DNA of 64,000 nt from the NCBI RefSeq assembly GCF_000016505.1, contig NC_009706.1, forward strand, positions 558,001-622,000, in the 5' to 3' direction. The first letter of the stretch is position 1, and the number at the start of each line of letters is the position of its first letter. This stretch comes from Clostridium kluyveri DSM 555. Its GTDB lineage: Bacteria; Bacillota; Clostridia; Clostridiales; Clostridiaceae. Made by a program: the position numbers and the translations under genes. Shown piece by piece: positions 1-8,803 of the stretch. Below the pieces are notes generated by a model. The model did not search any database, had not been told where the DNA came from, and worked only from the letters and a program-made list of their open reading frames with translations.

Positions 1-25
1 ACAAGATAGTATAAGTTTAGACTCC

Positions 26-238
26 TTAAAATAATATTATCATAAAAAAGCACTCGTCTTGGTGTTGCACTTTTTTTGTAACAAAGCCTTCGTCCAATAA
101 TTCAACAAATGCTTTATATATCTGGTTATTGTTCTCAGACCAATACATAAAAGGTGTATTCTGAATTATTTTTTTGATTTCGTATCCGGTCAATGGTTCT
201 CCGTTTAGAAGCCCCAGAATCACATGGTTTAATGACAT
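26..238 (-). pseudogene. Truncated PadR-family regulator
   Basis: The frame starts at the ATG at 238, behind an AGAGGGA ribosome binding site. It reads through a PadR-type winged helix (MSLNHVILGLLNGEPLTGYE, then QIYKAFVELLDEGFV). Homology stops after about residue 63 (QHQDE) and the frame closes within seven further residues. Intact PadR proteins are about 170-190 residues, so most of the wing and the whole dimerisation region are missing. PadR proteins repress small transport or stress genes, but no target survives beside it. Sequence to the left of about position 45 does not continue the family, which suggests a deletion or insertion junction close to the window edge. Confidence 0.75.
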
Positions 239-367
239 AATAAATCCCTCTTGAAATTCTACCTTTATATCATATGTTAATGATATAAAGGTAGTCAACA
301 GGTTCTTTGCTTTTAATTTGGAAAAGCTGCTATTACTTAAAAAGATAGAATCTTGTTTTGAACGCAA

Positions 368-411
368 AAGCCCTGCCACTTGCCGGTGGAAACCCACAGG
401 TGGCGGGGCTT
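368..411. repeat. GC-rich inverted repeat
   Basis: Twelve-base arms (368-379 and 400-411) pair with one G-U and can extend inward (GGTGG / CCCAC). It stands out in very AT-rich sequence. On the minus strand it ends in GGCTTTT, so it may be a terminator. The flanks (412-706) contain only short frames and no convincing gene. Confidence 0.5.
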
Positions 412-706
412 TGATGATTGGCAGAGTTTATATAATTCTATATTCTCTCTATTAAATACAAATACTATTGTTAATTGTGATGATGGCAGAATAAAATATA
501 TTATTGAAGATAAGATTATTATAATCAATCTAAAATAAAGCGTTTAACAATATTCTGTAATTCTTATATAATTAAATTAATAAATGAAATAAGTAGGATG
601 CTGTAAGTGGATATATTAGACGATATTATTATTTTAAAAAGATATGGTAAGTGTAAATTTGTTTGCAAGAAAAATTATGTATATGTTTGTATGATGGAGG
701 ATTAGT

Positions 707-1168
707 ATGGAATTTAAATTGGCACTGTTAGCGGTTAAAAATGTGAATGTTTCTAGGCAGTTTTATGAGGAACTTTTTGATCAAAAAGTTGTTCTTGACT
801 TAGGACGAAACATAACATTTAGTGGTGGGTTTGCAATACAAGAGGATTTTACATGGCTTACAGGTTTGCCGGTTGAATCTGTTATAGAGAAATCAAACAA
901 TATGGAATTGTATTTTGAAGTAGATGATTTTGATGCATTTATGCAAAAAATAGAGGATTACAAGAATATTGAATATGTTCATCCACCTAAGAAACATGAG
1001 TGGCAGCAACGGGTTGTTCGGATTTATGATCCAGACCATCATATTATAGAGATAGGAGAATCTATGGCAGTTATAGCAAGGCACTATCTTGCAGAGGGTT
1101 ATTCTGTAGAGGAAACATCAAAAATTATTCAGCATCCAGTTGAATTTGTTAAGATGTGTAAATATTAA
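707..1168 (+). CDS. VOC (glyoxalase/bleomycin-resistance) family protein
   Basis: This is a 153-residue protein behind a good GGAGGA site. The N-terminal half begins with the VOC pattern 'MEFKLALLAVKNVNVSRQFYEELF' split around residue 17 (beta strand, then the helix RQFYEELF). The second beta-alpha-beta module carries ELYFEVDDFDAFMQKI and ends in the typical IYDPDHHIIEIGE, where E of IEIGE is the usual metal ligand. The last 30 residues (YSVEETSKIIQHPVEFV) form a helical tail not seen in minimal VOC proteins. VOC enzymes act on very varied substrates (isomerisation, dioxygenation, antibiotic binding), so the substrate is unknown. It stands alone and looks intact. Confidence 0.8.
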   Translation: MEFKLALLAVKNVNVSRQFYEELFDQKVVLDLGRNITFSGGFAIQEDFTWLTGLPVESVIEKSNNMELYFEVDDFDAFMQKIEDYKNIEYVHPPKKHEWQQRVVRIYDPDHHIIEIGESMAVIARHYLAEGYSVEETSKIIQHPVEFVKMCKY

Positions 1169-1236
1169 ATCCTCTCAAATTATAAACATTCATATAATTG
1201 GAATCATAAACTCATTAATACTATGGGGGTAAAATT

Positions 1237-1428
1237 ATGGATAAAGAAGATAAACGTAAGATGGAAGAATATAAAAAAAATTCAATGGCTAACTTGGCTG
1301 ATTCAGTAAATCGTTCACAGATAGGTGATTTAAGTCAATTAACAAAGGGAAATTTACTTACAAGGATTATTATTAGTATTATAGTTATTGGAATACTATC
1401 ATTAATATTCTTTGCTATTAATAATTAA
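1237..1428 (+). CDS. Small single-pass membrane protein, DUF6366-like
   Basis: This 63-residue protein sits 10 bases after a GGGGGT site. The charged N-terminal half (MDKEDKRKMEEYKKN) leads to SMANLADSVNRSQIGDLSQL, and a single membrane helix (about residues 43-60) ends the chain. The motif N-x-A-x-x-NRSQ-G-L-S-x-L resembles the small DUF6366 proteins of Bacillus and Clostridium, whose function is unknown. The family assignment is from memory of the motif and is tentative. The group II intron begins 80 bases downstream. Confidence 0.6.
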   Translation: MDKEDKRKMEEYKKNSMANLADSVNRSQIGDLSQLTKGNLLTRIIISIIVIGILSLIFFAINN

Positions 1429-1508
1429 CAATGTCTGTTAAGGCCATTACAGTCATATATCTAAATGATTTTATAAATAGTTTAGGACACATTATAAAAA
1501 TTATGCGA

Positions 1509-4160
1509 GTGCGACACGTTCCTAAGTGAAAAGCTTAGGCACTAGGGAGTCGCTTAATTTCCCTAGGAGAACTGATAGTTTGAAAAGTCAAATGATGAGG
1601 TAACGCTTTGAAGGGCTTTCTCTAATCTACGACTGGCATTTAATGAATAAGCATTGAAGTGTCAGATAGCTCGTTGAAGTCGGCTGAGAGTACACCCTAA
1701 CGGATTATGCTGAGGAAATGTGAACCAGAGGTGGTCAAGTGTATGATAGGTCGGGAGTCTATAAAATATCTATGGTGAGTATGATACAAAATAAAGAAAG
1801 TATCTGACGAATGACTGATTGTAAGGGTCTAAAAATTTGAATAATAGAAATGTTATTGCTACAAATATAGTGTCCAAGAGGTTGAGTAAGATTTCGCGTT
1901 ATGAAAAACCTTATAATGTTATAGGCATTATTGTTTGAATAGGCTTATAGGAAACACCTAATGATATATGAAAAGATAAAATTATTGGAACGTGGTAAGC
2001 GTTGAACATGAAGGACTTATTTCCAATGAAATGTTGATAGGGAAATTCTCTTAAATAGATATAACTTATCTTAATCAATGTGAAAGTAGAGCCACAGTAC
2101 CTATGAAATTAAGATAATAATTAATGGAGGGATAGGCTCTAGTCAATATTTACATTAAAGCAAATAATCACAATAATCATTAGGTTCGAGTATGACTAAA
2201 AGAGGCTAAAATTTCAGAAATGGAGTTACTAACCGACTAATGACAACCTTAAAGAAAAAGCACGAGAAAAGACAAAAATTGAGAAACAGCGAATATTATG
2301 ATATGCAAAAATATTTTGACACGTTATATGAGGAAAGTAATAAAGGTAAGAAATTTAAAAACCTGCTAACTTTAATTTGCGATGAAAGAAATATTTTCCT
2401 AGCATACAGAAACATAAAGAAGAATAAGGGAAGTAAAACCCAAGGTGTTAACACAAATACAATAATGGATATTGGAGAGGAAAACCCTGATGAATTAGCA
2501 ATATATGTTAGGGAGAGACTTATTAACTACAAACCTCAACCGGTTAGACGAGTGGAAATACCCAAGCCCAATGGTAAAATGAGACCTTTGGGTATACCTA
2601 CAATTGAGGATAGAATAATACAGCAATGTATAAAACAAGTCTTAGAACCTATATGTGAAGCTAAGTTTCATAAAGATAGTTATGGCTTTAGACCCAATCG
2701 TAGTACACATCATGCTATAGCCAGAACTTACTCATTGGCAAATATAAATAAACTAACATACGTCGTAGATATTGATATAAAGGGTTTCTTCGATAATGTA
2801 AATCACAGTAAGTTGTTGAAACAAATGTGGACAATGGGTATACAGGATAAAAATCTACTATGTGTAATATCCAAAATGTTAAAAGCAGAAATTAAAGGGG
2901 TAGGGATACCAAATAAAGGTACACCTCAAGGTGGAATTTTATCACCATTGCTTTCAAATATAGTTCTAAATGAATTAGATTGGTGGATTAGTAACCAATG
3001 GCAAACACTCAAAAGCAAATTTCCTTACAAACGAGAAATCTTTAAATATCAAGCATTGAAAAGAAGTAAATTAAAAGAAGTTTATATAGTAAGATATGCA
3101 GATGATTTTAAGCTATTCTGTAGAAGCTATAATAATGCTAAAAAGATATTTAAAGCTGTGACAATGTGGCTAAAAGAGAGATTAGGGCTGGAAATAAATG
3201 AAGAAAAATCGTCTATAGTTAACCTAAAACAAAAATACTCTGAATTCTTAGGCTTTAAATTCAAACTAAAATCAAAAAATAAAAAGCATGTTATAACATC
3301 AAATGTTAGTGATAAAGCGAAGGAAAGAATAAGAAAGACATTAATAGATAGAGTAAAACAAATACAGAAAAGAGCAAATGCAAGTGTAGCAAGCAAGTAC
3401 AATGCAACTGTTCTTGGAATGCATAATTACTATAAAGTGGCAACAGAAGTTAACATAGATTTTAGCAAAATAGCCTATTTGGTCAATCGAGTTATTTATA
3501 ACAGATTAAGAGGTTTATCTACTAAAAAAGGTTTCAAAAGTGAAGCATATAAAAAACTCTATGGAAAATATAACTTCAAAGAAGTAAGTATAGCAAAAAT
3601 GACATTGTACCCGATTGCAGGAATAACTACAAAACCACCGTTAAACTTTCCAATAGGTGTAAATAGCTATACTGTTGAAGGAAGAAATAAAATACATGAA
3701 AATCTAAAAAGGTACAATGCCAAACTACTGAGATATATTACAGAAAACCCAATTAGGGGTGCTACAGTAGAGTTTAATGATAATAGGATATCGTTATATA
3801 TAAGCCAAAATGGAAAATGTGGTATAACAGGCAAGGTACTAGAACATGGAGAAATCGAAGTACACCATAAAATTCCTAAAGGAAAAGGTGGAACGGATAA
3901 ATATAAAAATCTAATAATCGTTAGTGAAGCAATACACAAATTAATACATGCTACAGTAGCAGAAACCATAGAGAGATATAAAAATATACTAAAACTTGAT
4001 AAATACCAAATCAGAAAAATAAACACTCTTCGTAAAATGGTTGGAAATTGTGATGTATAGCAAATAAGTAAATATTGATGGGACGCCGTATGAGTTGGAA
4101 ACTCTCACGTACGGTGTTAACTGGGGGAAAAGGTGGAGATAGTTTCAAAACCTTACCTAT
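1509..4160 (+). mobile_element. Complete group II intron (ribozyme plus IEP)
   Basis: The 5' end shows the canonical GUGCGAC start at 1509. About 730 nt of structured, non-coding RNA (domains I-III) precede the reading frame in domain IV. Domain V is clear at 4082-4117: the arms GCCGTATGAG and CTCACGTACGG pair around a GGAAA-type tip. Domain VI follows (AAGGT / ACCTT stem at 4129-4155) and the element ends in the expected AY dinucleotide near 4160. The 3' boundary is uncertain by one or two bases. The intron sits in a non-coding gap between the DUF6366-like gene and a membrane methyltransferase, so its excision affects no visible protein. It moves by retrohoming with its encoded protein. Confidence 0.88.
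2240..4060 (+). CDS. Group II intron reverse transcriptase/maturase with HNH domain
   Basis: This 606-residue intron-encoded protein lies in domain IV of the intron. The reverse transcriptase domain covers about residues 45-330 (RT0 to RT7), with the catalytic YADD at 286-289 and the upstream PLGIPTIEDRIIQQ and GTPQGGILSPLLSN blocks. The maturase X region is about 370-470. A C-terminal HNH endonuclease (about 530-580) has the CGITG zinc-type turn, EVHHKIP (H542, H543) and a GGTDKYKNL block. All catalytic motifs are present, so the protein should splice its RNA and cut target DNA. The start follows a TGGAG site at 2221 and no in-frame stop interrupts the chain. Confidence 0.95.
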   Translation: MTTLKKKHEKRQKLRNSEYYDMQKYFDTLYEESNKGKKFKNLLTLICDERNIFLAYRNIKKNKGSKTQGVNTNTIMDIGEENPDELAIYVRERLINYKPQPVRRVEIPKPNGKMRPLGIPTIEDRIIQQCIKQVLEPICEAKFHKDSYGFRPNRSTHHAIARTYSLANINKLTYVVDIDIKGFFDNVNHSKLLKQMWTMGIQDKNLLCVISKMLKAEIKGVGIPNKGTPQGGILSPLLSNIVLNELDWWISNQWQTLKSKFPYKREIFKYQALKRSKLKEVYIVRYADDFKLFCRSYNNAKKIFKAVTMWLKERLGLEINEEKSSIVNLKQKYSEFLGFKFKLKSKNKKHVITSNVSDKAKERIRKTLIDRVKQIQKRANASVASKYNATVLGMHNYYKVATEVNIDFSKIAYLVNRVIYNRLRGLSTKKGFKSEAYKKLYGKYNFKEVSIAKMTLYPIAGITTKPPLNFPIGVNSYTVEGRNKIHENLKRYNAKLLRYITENPIRGATVEFNDNRISLYISQNGKCGITGKVLEHGEIEVHHKIPKGKGGTDKYKNLIIVSEAIHKLIHATVAETIERYKNILKLDKYQIRKINTLRKMVGNCDV

Positions 4161-4284
4161 CAGAATACTAAGTAAAATAAATTGTTTTTTTGAAAATTGA
4201 ATAATATGGTGCATTATGTAATTAGTGATAGTTAATAATAAGAATGGTAAAGTAAATTATAGCGAACAAAAAGGAGCGATAATT

Positions 4285-4848
4285 ATGCAGGGATATTTTG
4301 CGGTTATAACTATAATCTTACTTGTGATAATGATTTTATGTCGTGTTTTTCTATTACGTAAAATGGGTATTAAAGCTATAAAATTTGGTGAGATAGACAA
4401 AAAAGACTTCATTATTATCCCATTTGTTTTGGTTTTCTTTTATCTTGTATTTACAAGTGCTCTGAACTTGCCTGAAGTAGGAACAGAATTGTTTAACAAT
4501 GAGATTGTTGGCTGGATTGGTGTAGTGTTATGTGTGATAGGACTCTTATTATTTCTGTTAAGCTTGATTTCCTTTGGAAAAAGCTTTAGAGTCGGAATAG
4601 ATGAAGAAAAACCAGGTGATCTAATAACAACAGGTATTTTTGCAATTAGTCGCAATCCTATTTACGTTGCTTTTGGGTTTATACTGCTTGGAGTATTTCT
4701 AATTTTCTCAAACTGGATATTATTGTTGTACTTAATTGCAGGTTTCTGGCTTTTTAATCGCCAAGTTCTTCGTGAAGAGGATTCTTTGAAAAAGATTTAT
4801 GGCAAAGAATACTTGGAATACTGTAAAAAAGTCCGTAGGTACCTTTGA
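4285..4848 (+). CDS. Membrane methyltransferase, ICMT/PEMT-like
   Basis: This 187-residue protein starts at the ATG at 4285, nine bases after AAAGGAGCG. An in-frame start 20 codons earlier lacks a site. It has about five membrane helices. The C-terminal half carries the isoprenylcysteine carboxyl methyltransferase / phospholipid methyltransferase signature: GDLITTGIFAISRNPIY, then REEDSLKKIYGKEYLEYCKK ending in VRRYL. These residues form the SAM-binding pocket. Bacteria lack prenylated cysteine proteins, so the substrate is probably a lipid or small molecule. It lies just after the group II intron and appears intact. Confidence 0.85.
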   Translation: MQGYFAVITIILLVIMILCRVFLLRKMGIKAIKFGEIDKKDFIIIPFVLVFFYLVFTSALNLPEVGTELFNNEIVGWIGVVLCVIGLLLFLLSLISFGKSFRVGIDEEKPGDLITTGIFAISRNPIYVAFGFILLGVFLIFSNWILLLYLIAGFWLFNRQVLREEDSLKKIYGKEYLEYCKKVRRYL

Positions 4849-5354
4849 TGTAAAAGAAAGAATCCTGTATTAATTGGCATTTTTCTTATTTCATAATTAC
4901 ATTAAAAAATGAATAAATGTTTTGAACACTGTATTATTGAAAAGTAGAAATTAAAATAATACTTTAATAAATAGCGTGTCCAAAATTGGATTTATTATAC
5001 AGAGAATTTAATATAGATTAATTGAAATTTCAAGCAGAATTAAACACCGGGGATTATCCATCCCCGGTATAAAGAGAAATAAACAATATATAAGCATAGT
5101 ATCTAGTTTACACACAAGGTTAGATATTATTAATCTAATATATTGATATAACCTTATAAAAATATGATGTGCAGAATTTTAATTAATATGTTGGAAATTT
5201 AAGGGGCGATGAAATGAAATATAAGCTTGAGGAATATGCAAAACAACATAATTTAAAAATGATTTAGTTTACAGAACAAATATACTCTAATACAACTTTG
5301 TTCTGAATGATACAAGTTTAATACTTTTATTCACCAATCAAATATAGAAACAAT
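4849..5354. other. Gene-poor decayed stretch
   Basis: No intact gene lies here. A perfect GC-rich hairpin (ACCGGGGAT / ATCCCCGGT, 5046-5068) lacks a T-tract on either strand. A 17-codon frame at 5214-5267 (MKYKLEEYAKQHNLKMI) has a GGGGCG site and looks like the stump of a lost gene. The remainder is featureless AT-rich sequence. Confidence 0.5.
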
Positions 5355-5769
5355 ATATCAGCAATTTTGGAACTGGAGTATTCAATTAAAGAAAAAAAGT
5401 TATTTTACAGTAATATAAAAAAATTGTTTTATGGTACAGGTCTTTTGACGCTGATGCTTGGTATAGTTGTTGGAATCTTTTATTTTTCTAGGCTAACCAG
5501 ATATATATAATGAAGAATTCAGTAGGAAGCATTCAAAAGGGTGAATTTAGTAAAGTAGATAAAGTTAATCGAAATGATGAATTGGGAAAGATGTCATTGG
5601 AATATATATGGATGATTTAAATTTAATTGATAATGCTATAAAATATAATAAGCAAAATGGCAGTATACATAATTGAATGTTATAAAAATGACAAAGATAA
5701 CTATAAGTGTTTCAGATACTGGAATAGGTATGAGTGCAGAAGTACTTCCTAAAATTTTTCAACCTTCCA
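5355..5769 (+). pseudogene. Sensor histidine kinase remnant
   Basis: Pieces of one kinase are scattered over three frames. In order they are a transmembrane segment (LFYGTGLLTLMLGIVVGIFY), a HAMP fragment (GEFSKVDKVNRNDELGKMS), an N-box (DDLNLIDNAIKYNKQNGSI) and a G-box (ISVSDTGIGMSAEVLPKIFQ). The dimerisation/phosphoacceptor helix is missing, and frameshifts and stops separate the pieces. It must have been a membrane-bound two-component sensor. No response regulator remains nearby. Confidence 0.8.
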
Positions 5770-6098
5770 CACCAAATAATGATATTTTAAAAGAGCAAAT
5801 TAAATTCCTCCAATATAACTTGAATATTGATTATAATGCAGGGTTAGTTATAGATGGAGTAACAGGTAAAAATACACTTGCAGCATTAAAAGAAATTCAG
5901 GATATTACTAAATCTCATTTAGTTTTATGGATTCAACAGAAGTTAGAACAATATGGATATCTAAAGGAAAATTCCTATATCCAAATGTTGTATAATGAAG
6001 CAACTTTTTAAGCTGTAACTAAACTACAAAAAGCATGGGGTAGATCCATATCGGGACAATTGGATCTTTCTACTTGTGATATATTTTTGACAAATTAG
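5770..6098 (+). pseudogene. Peptidoglycan-binding (endolysin C-terminal) remnant
   Basis: Directly after the kinase G-box, and in the same frame, the sequence becomes two PG_binding_1-type repeats. The first is IKFLQYNLNIDYNAGLVIDG then VTGKNTLAALKEIQ, and the second is LVLWIQQKLEQYGYL. A TAA at 6009-6011 interrupts the second repeat, which then continues in frame (AVTKLQKAWG...) to a TAG at 6096. The catalytic amidase or hydrolase part is absent. With the holin-like gene 50 bases downstream, this looks like the tail of a phage endolysin from a lysis cassette. Confidence 0.7.
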
Positions 6099-6121
6099 AG
6101 AGCATTAAAGTGTTCTTTTTT
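6099..6121 (+). terminator. Weak intrinsic terminator
   Basis: AGAGCA pairs with TGTTCT around ATTAAAG and is followed by seven T. It lies immediately after the endolysin remnant. Confidence 0.5.
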
Positions 6122-6149
6122 TAATATAAAAAAATAGGAGGAATGTGTA

Positions 6150-6587
6150 ATGAATATCTATCAAATAATTATAACTATAGTTGTTATTATAGGGGTATGT
6201 GGCTCCGTAGGTTTCTTATTTCCTTTAAGCAATAAAGTGAGCAGGGCCACTGGCATATTAGACCTAATAGATAAGTTAGGAATTAAGTCCACTAAAGCAG
6301 CTCAACAATTAGCAATATCATCTCAATTGCCTTTAGAGCAAAGGAAAGAAAAAGCTAAGGAAAGTATTAAAGAAGGATTGGCAGCATTTAAAATAACTAT
6401 TACACCTAAATTAGAAAAAGTAATTGATGATACTATTCAAGAAATGGTGTTTGATTCAAAGGCACCAGAGGAACAAAGGAACCAGTGTCAAAAGGCTCTG
6501 TTAGAGCAGATATCTCAGCTTCAGGTACAGATAAGCCAACTTGCTACAGAGAAAAGTCAGTTGGAAGCTCAAAATGCACAGCTCTGA
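6150..6587 (+). CDS. Phage holin-like protein (LLH-type), probably shortened
   Basis: This 145-residue protein sits behind AGGAGGA. It has one N-terminal membrane helix (residues 3-26). A helical cytoplasmic part then carries KAAQQLAISS and ITPKLEKVIDDTIQEMV, as in phage holins of the LLH type. A heptad coiled coil (about 115-145: EQISQLQVQISQLATEKSQL) ends the chain. The reading frame continues past the TGA (6585-6587) as QQISTIQSTVQTVQN to a second TGA at 6633-6635, and keeps the coiled-coil pattern. The present stop is therefore probably a nonsense mutation costing 16 residues. Position beside an endolysin remnant supports a phage origin. Confidence 0.6.
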   Translation: MNIYQIIITIVVIIGVCGSVGFLFPLSNKVSRATGILDLIDKLGIKSTKAAQQLAISSQLPLEQRKEKAKESIKEGLAAFKITITPKLEKVIDDTIQEMVFDSKAPEEQRNQCQKALLEQISQLQVQISQLATEKSQLEAQNAQL

Positions 6588-6638
6588 CAACAAATATCTA
6601 CTATTCAAAGCACTGTACAAACAGTACAGAATTGAGTT

Positions 6639-6668
6639 TAGTGGTCTTAACAGGCCACTATATTTTTT
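6639..6668 (+). terminator. Intrinsic terminator
   Basis: Stem TAGTGGTC / GGCCACTA (one G-U) with loop TTAACA, then TATTTTTT. It ends the holin-like transcript. Confidence 0.7.
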
Positions 6669-6761
6669 GGCTTATAGCTTATTTGAACATATTGCAAAAT
6701 TATATATTATATATTTATAAGGTTAATATCCTTATTTAATTTTTTATAACCAATATAATTT

Positions 6762-6795
6762 AATAAAAGCTCTGGTATTTGCCAGAGCTTTTATT
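6762..6795. terminator. Perfect 14-bp inverted repeat, bidirectional terminator
   Basis: AATAAAAGCTCTGG and its exact complement flank TATTTG. The A- and T-runs make it usable in both directions. Confidence 0.7.
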
Positions 6796-6990
6796 GAGGT
6801 AATACTAATACATAATGAGTAAAATATAAAAATATTCTTATGGTATTAACCATTATATCCAATTCATTGTATTTAAAACAAAAGAGAGCTTTAGGTTTAA
6901 AATATATTTACAATATATGTAAAATAGTATATCATATACTTATGAAGTCAACATTCCTGAGTTTATTATTTACAACCCAATATATGCTCC

Positions 6991-7020
6991 AAGCCTACCA
7001 GAGATTTTTCTAGTAGGCTT
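6991..7020 (+). terminator. Hairpin, likely terminator
   Basis: AAGCCTAC pairs with GTAGGCTT, with partial inner pairing (AGA / TCT), followed by CACTTTTATG. No gene lies between the terminator at 6762 and this one (6796-6990). Confidence 0.55.
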
Positions 7021-7103
7021 CACTTTTATGTCTAAATATGGACAAATTGTTACTATATTGTTACAATTAAATAAAATATACATAAATGGGGGAGGGAATT
7101 ATA

Positions 7104-7534
7104 GTGGAAAATAAAAATCTAATAAAATGTAAAGCTTGTGGTGCGGATATTGCAAAGAGTGTTAAAAAGTGTCCGCATTGTGGAGAAGACCAGAGAAATT
7201 ATTTTATGAAGCATAAAATAATAACAGCTCTGCAAGGCCTAAAGTAGAGGACAAAAAATATAGTTATGATAAGTTTATGCAGATTGAAATAGGCATGACT
7301 TATGAACAGGTCAAAACAATTTTAGGGGAGGGTACAGAGGAATCTTCCACAGGCGATGGAGATACTAAAACTATAACATATAGATGGAAAAACAGCGATG
7401 GAAGTAATCTCTCTGTGACATTGCAAGGGGATAGAGTTATGAATAAGACACAAACATTTTTACAAAGTATGGATGCTAAAGTAACTATGGATAAATATCC
7501 TATTTCAATAAAGATAGATTTTTTGCTCTTTTAA
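7104..7534 (+). pseudogene. Broken zinc-ribbon / DUF3862 protein
   Basis: A GTG start at 7104 behind GGAGGG encodes a zinc ribbon (KCKACGADIAKSVKKCPHCG, four Cys) and ends at a TAG near 7243. The next frame carries RPKVEDKKYSYDKF, then a DUF3862/BLIP-like domain (IEIGMTYEQVKTILGEGTEE ... TYRWKNSDGSNLSVTLQGDR). Intact relatives join the two parts through a membrane helix, which is missing here. The domain's end is also lost: after about 7490 the frame reads unrelated sequence near an IS remnant. The gene therefore carries a deletion with a frameshift and a 3' truncation. The family is usually lipoprotein-like or membrane-anchored and of unknown function. Confidence 0.7.
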
Positions 7535-7625
7535 AAACTACTTTTGTGGTTATTCTGATATTTGTTAGAAATATTATGCTTCCTATCTTGACTTTTAAGA
7601 TTTCTTATGGGAACAACATATTTTT

Positions 7626-8637
7626 CTATGAATTTTGTAATTGGATTAATTTTTCCTCTCTAATTCTATCATTTGGTTCAATTAACAATTTTATAAATTT
7701 TTCTTTAAATAGTCCTATCGCTATATTTTCATTGATCCTGATAGGATACTTATATTTACGCTTCTCTGTTTCTTTTTCTATAGTTTTATTTGATGAATGT
7801 AAGACGTCCTGTATCATGTTGTAAACAACTATTTGTGCCCAAAAGTCTTGGTATACATATAATGCTGCTTTTCCTTTAACACTTTCTAGCTTCATTTTAT
7901 TCTTCAGGGTATGATATTTTTTTTTCAATTTCCCATCTCTTAAAATATAGATTCTCTATTTCTTTTCCACTGAATTCAGTTGGGAGATTTGTCATCAGTG
8001 CAAGTTCATTTCCAGATGGTAATTTAGATAAAACAATCCTCGATGAAGTATACTTTTTTGACCTTAATTCCTCCACAATTTCAGGATGATTCTTTTTTAT
8101 TTTTGTTAACCTTGGATTTGTATGCATAAGCTTTACAACTTCATCTTCTGTAATCATAAACTCCCGTTCTTTTTTATAATCATTGCTGGATAGTCTAAAC
8201 AAATACTGAACTCCATTTTCCTCTAAAAAGTGAATTAATTCTATTGACAGATATCCACGGTCAAATACAACAATAAAATTTGTATTCGGCAGTATCTTTC
8301 TTATGGCATTAATATTTTTCTTTGCTAGCTCACTTTCACTTGTTTTAATAGAATCTATTTGCAAATCTAAAAAGAAATGATTAAATACATCAAATATACT
8401 ACTTACCAAAGCTCTTACTTGACCTTTGGAATGATTATTACCACATTCTCCAAAAAATGCTCTATTTTCATCAGAATTTGGGACTTTTGCTTTACTTCCG
8501 TCAACAGCAAACACTAGATGATTATTCCATAATAAATGATTATTAGTATAATGCTTGTCAATGTTTTTAAAATACGTTTTATTTTCATTACAGATTACCT
8601 CCTTTTTTATATCTATAATATTAGTAAAATAAACTTT
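7626..8637 (-). pseudogene. IS4-type transposase remnant
   Basis: Two overlapping minus-strand frames make one DDE transposase of the IS4 group. The upstream frame holds the first Asp (VFAVDGSKAKVP), the second Asp (IVVFDRGYLSIELI) and the YFKRWEIEKK block with the catalytic Glu. A frameshift at about 7900-7928 moves the C-terminal part (YHTLKNKMKLESVKGKAALY...) into another frame. Coding sequence can be followed upstream to 8637 (KVYFTNIIDIKKEVICNE), but no start and none of the N-terminal third remain. No inverted repeats are evident. It is inactive. Confidence 0.85.
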
Positions 8638-8803
8638 TTAAATATAGACGTTATTTTTTTACGGTTACTTATATATTTTTTTAATGCAAATTTAATAGTT
8701 CATTAAACTTAATGCTTTGTATCTAAATAGTAAATCCTTGAAATATGTCCCTAAAAACTACTTCGTCGAATATGTACTGTATGATGAATTTTTATTTGGA
8801 ATC
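8638..8803. other. Short AT-rich gap
   Basis: No gene or clear signal was seen. It is the junction between the IS4 remnant and the higher-GC LysR/OYE/MFS block. Confidence 0.4.

Noticed and set aside
5046-5068. GC-rich perfect hairpin as a terminator of the membrane methyltransferase
   Set aside because: It is nearly 200 bases after the stop and lacks a T-run on both strands.
7546-7824. Hydrophobic 92-codon plus-strand frame
   Set aside because: It is the antisense of the IS4-type transposase end, and hydrophobicity is expected from AT-rich antisense frames.
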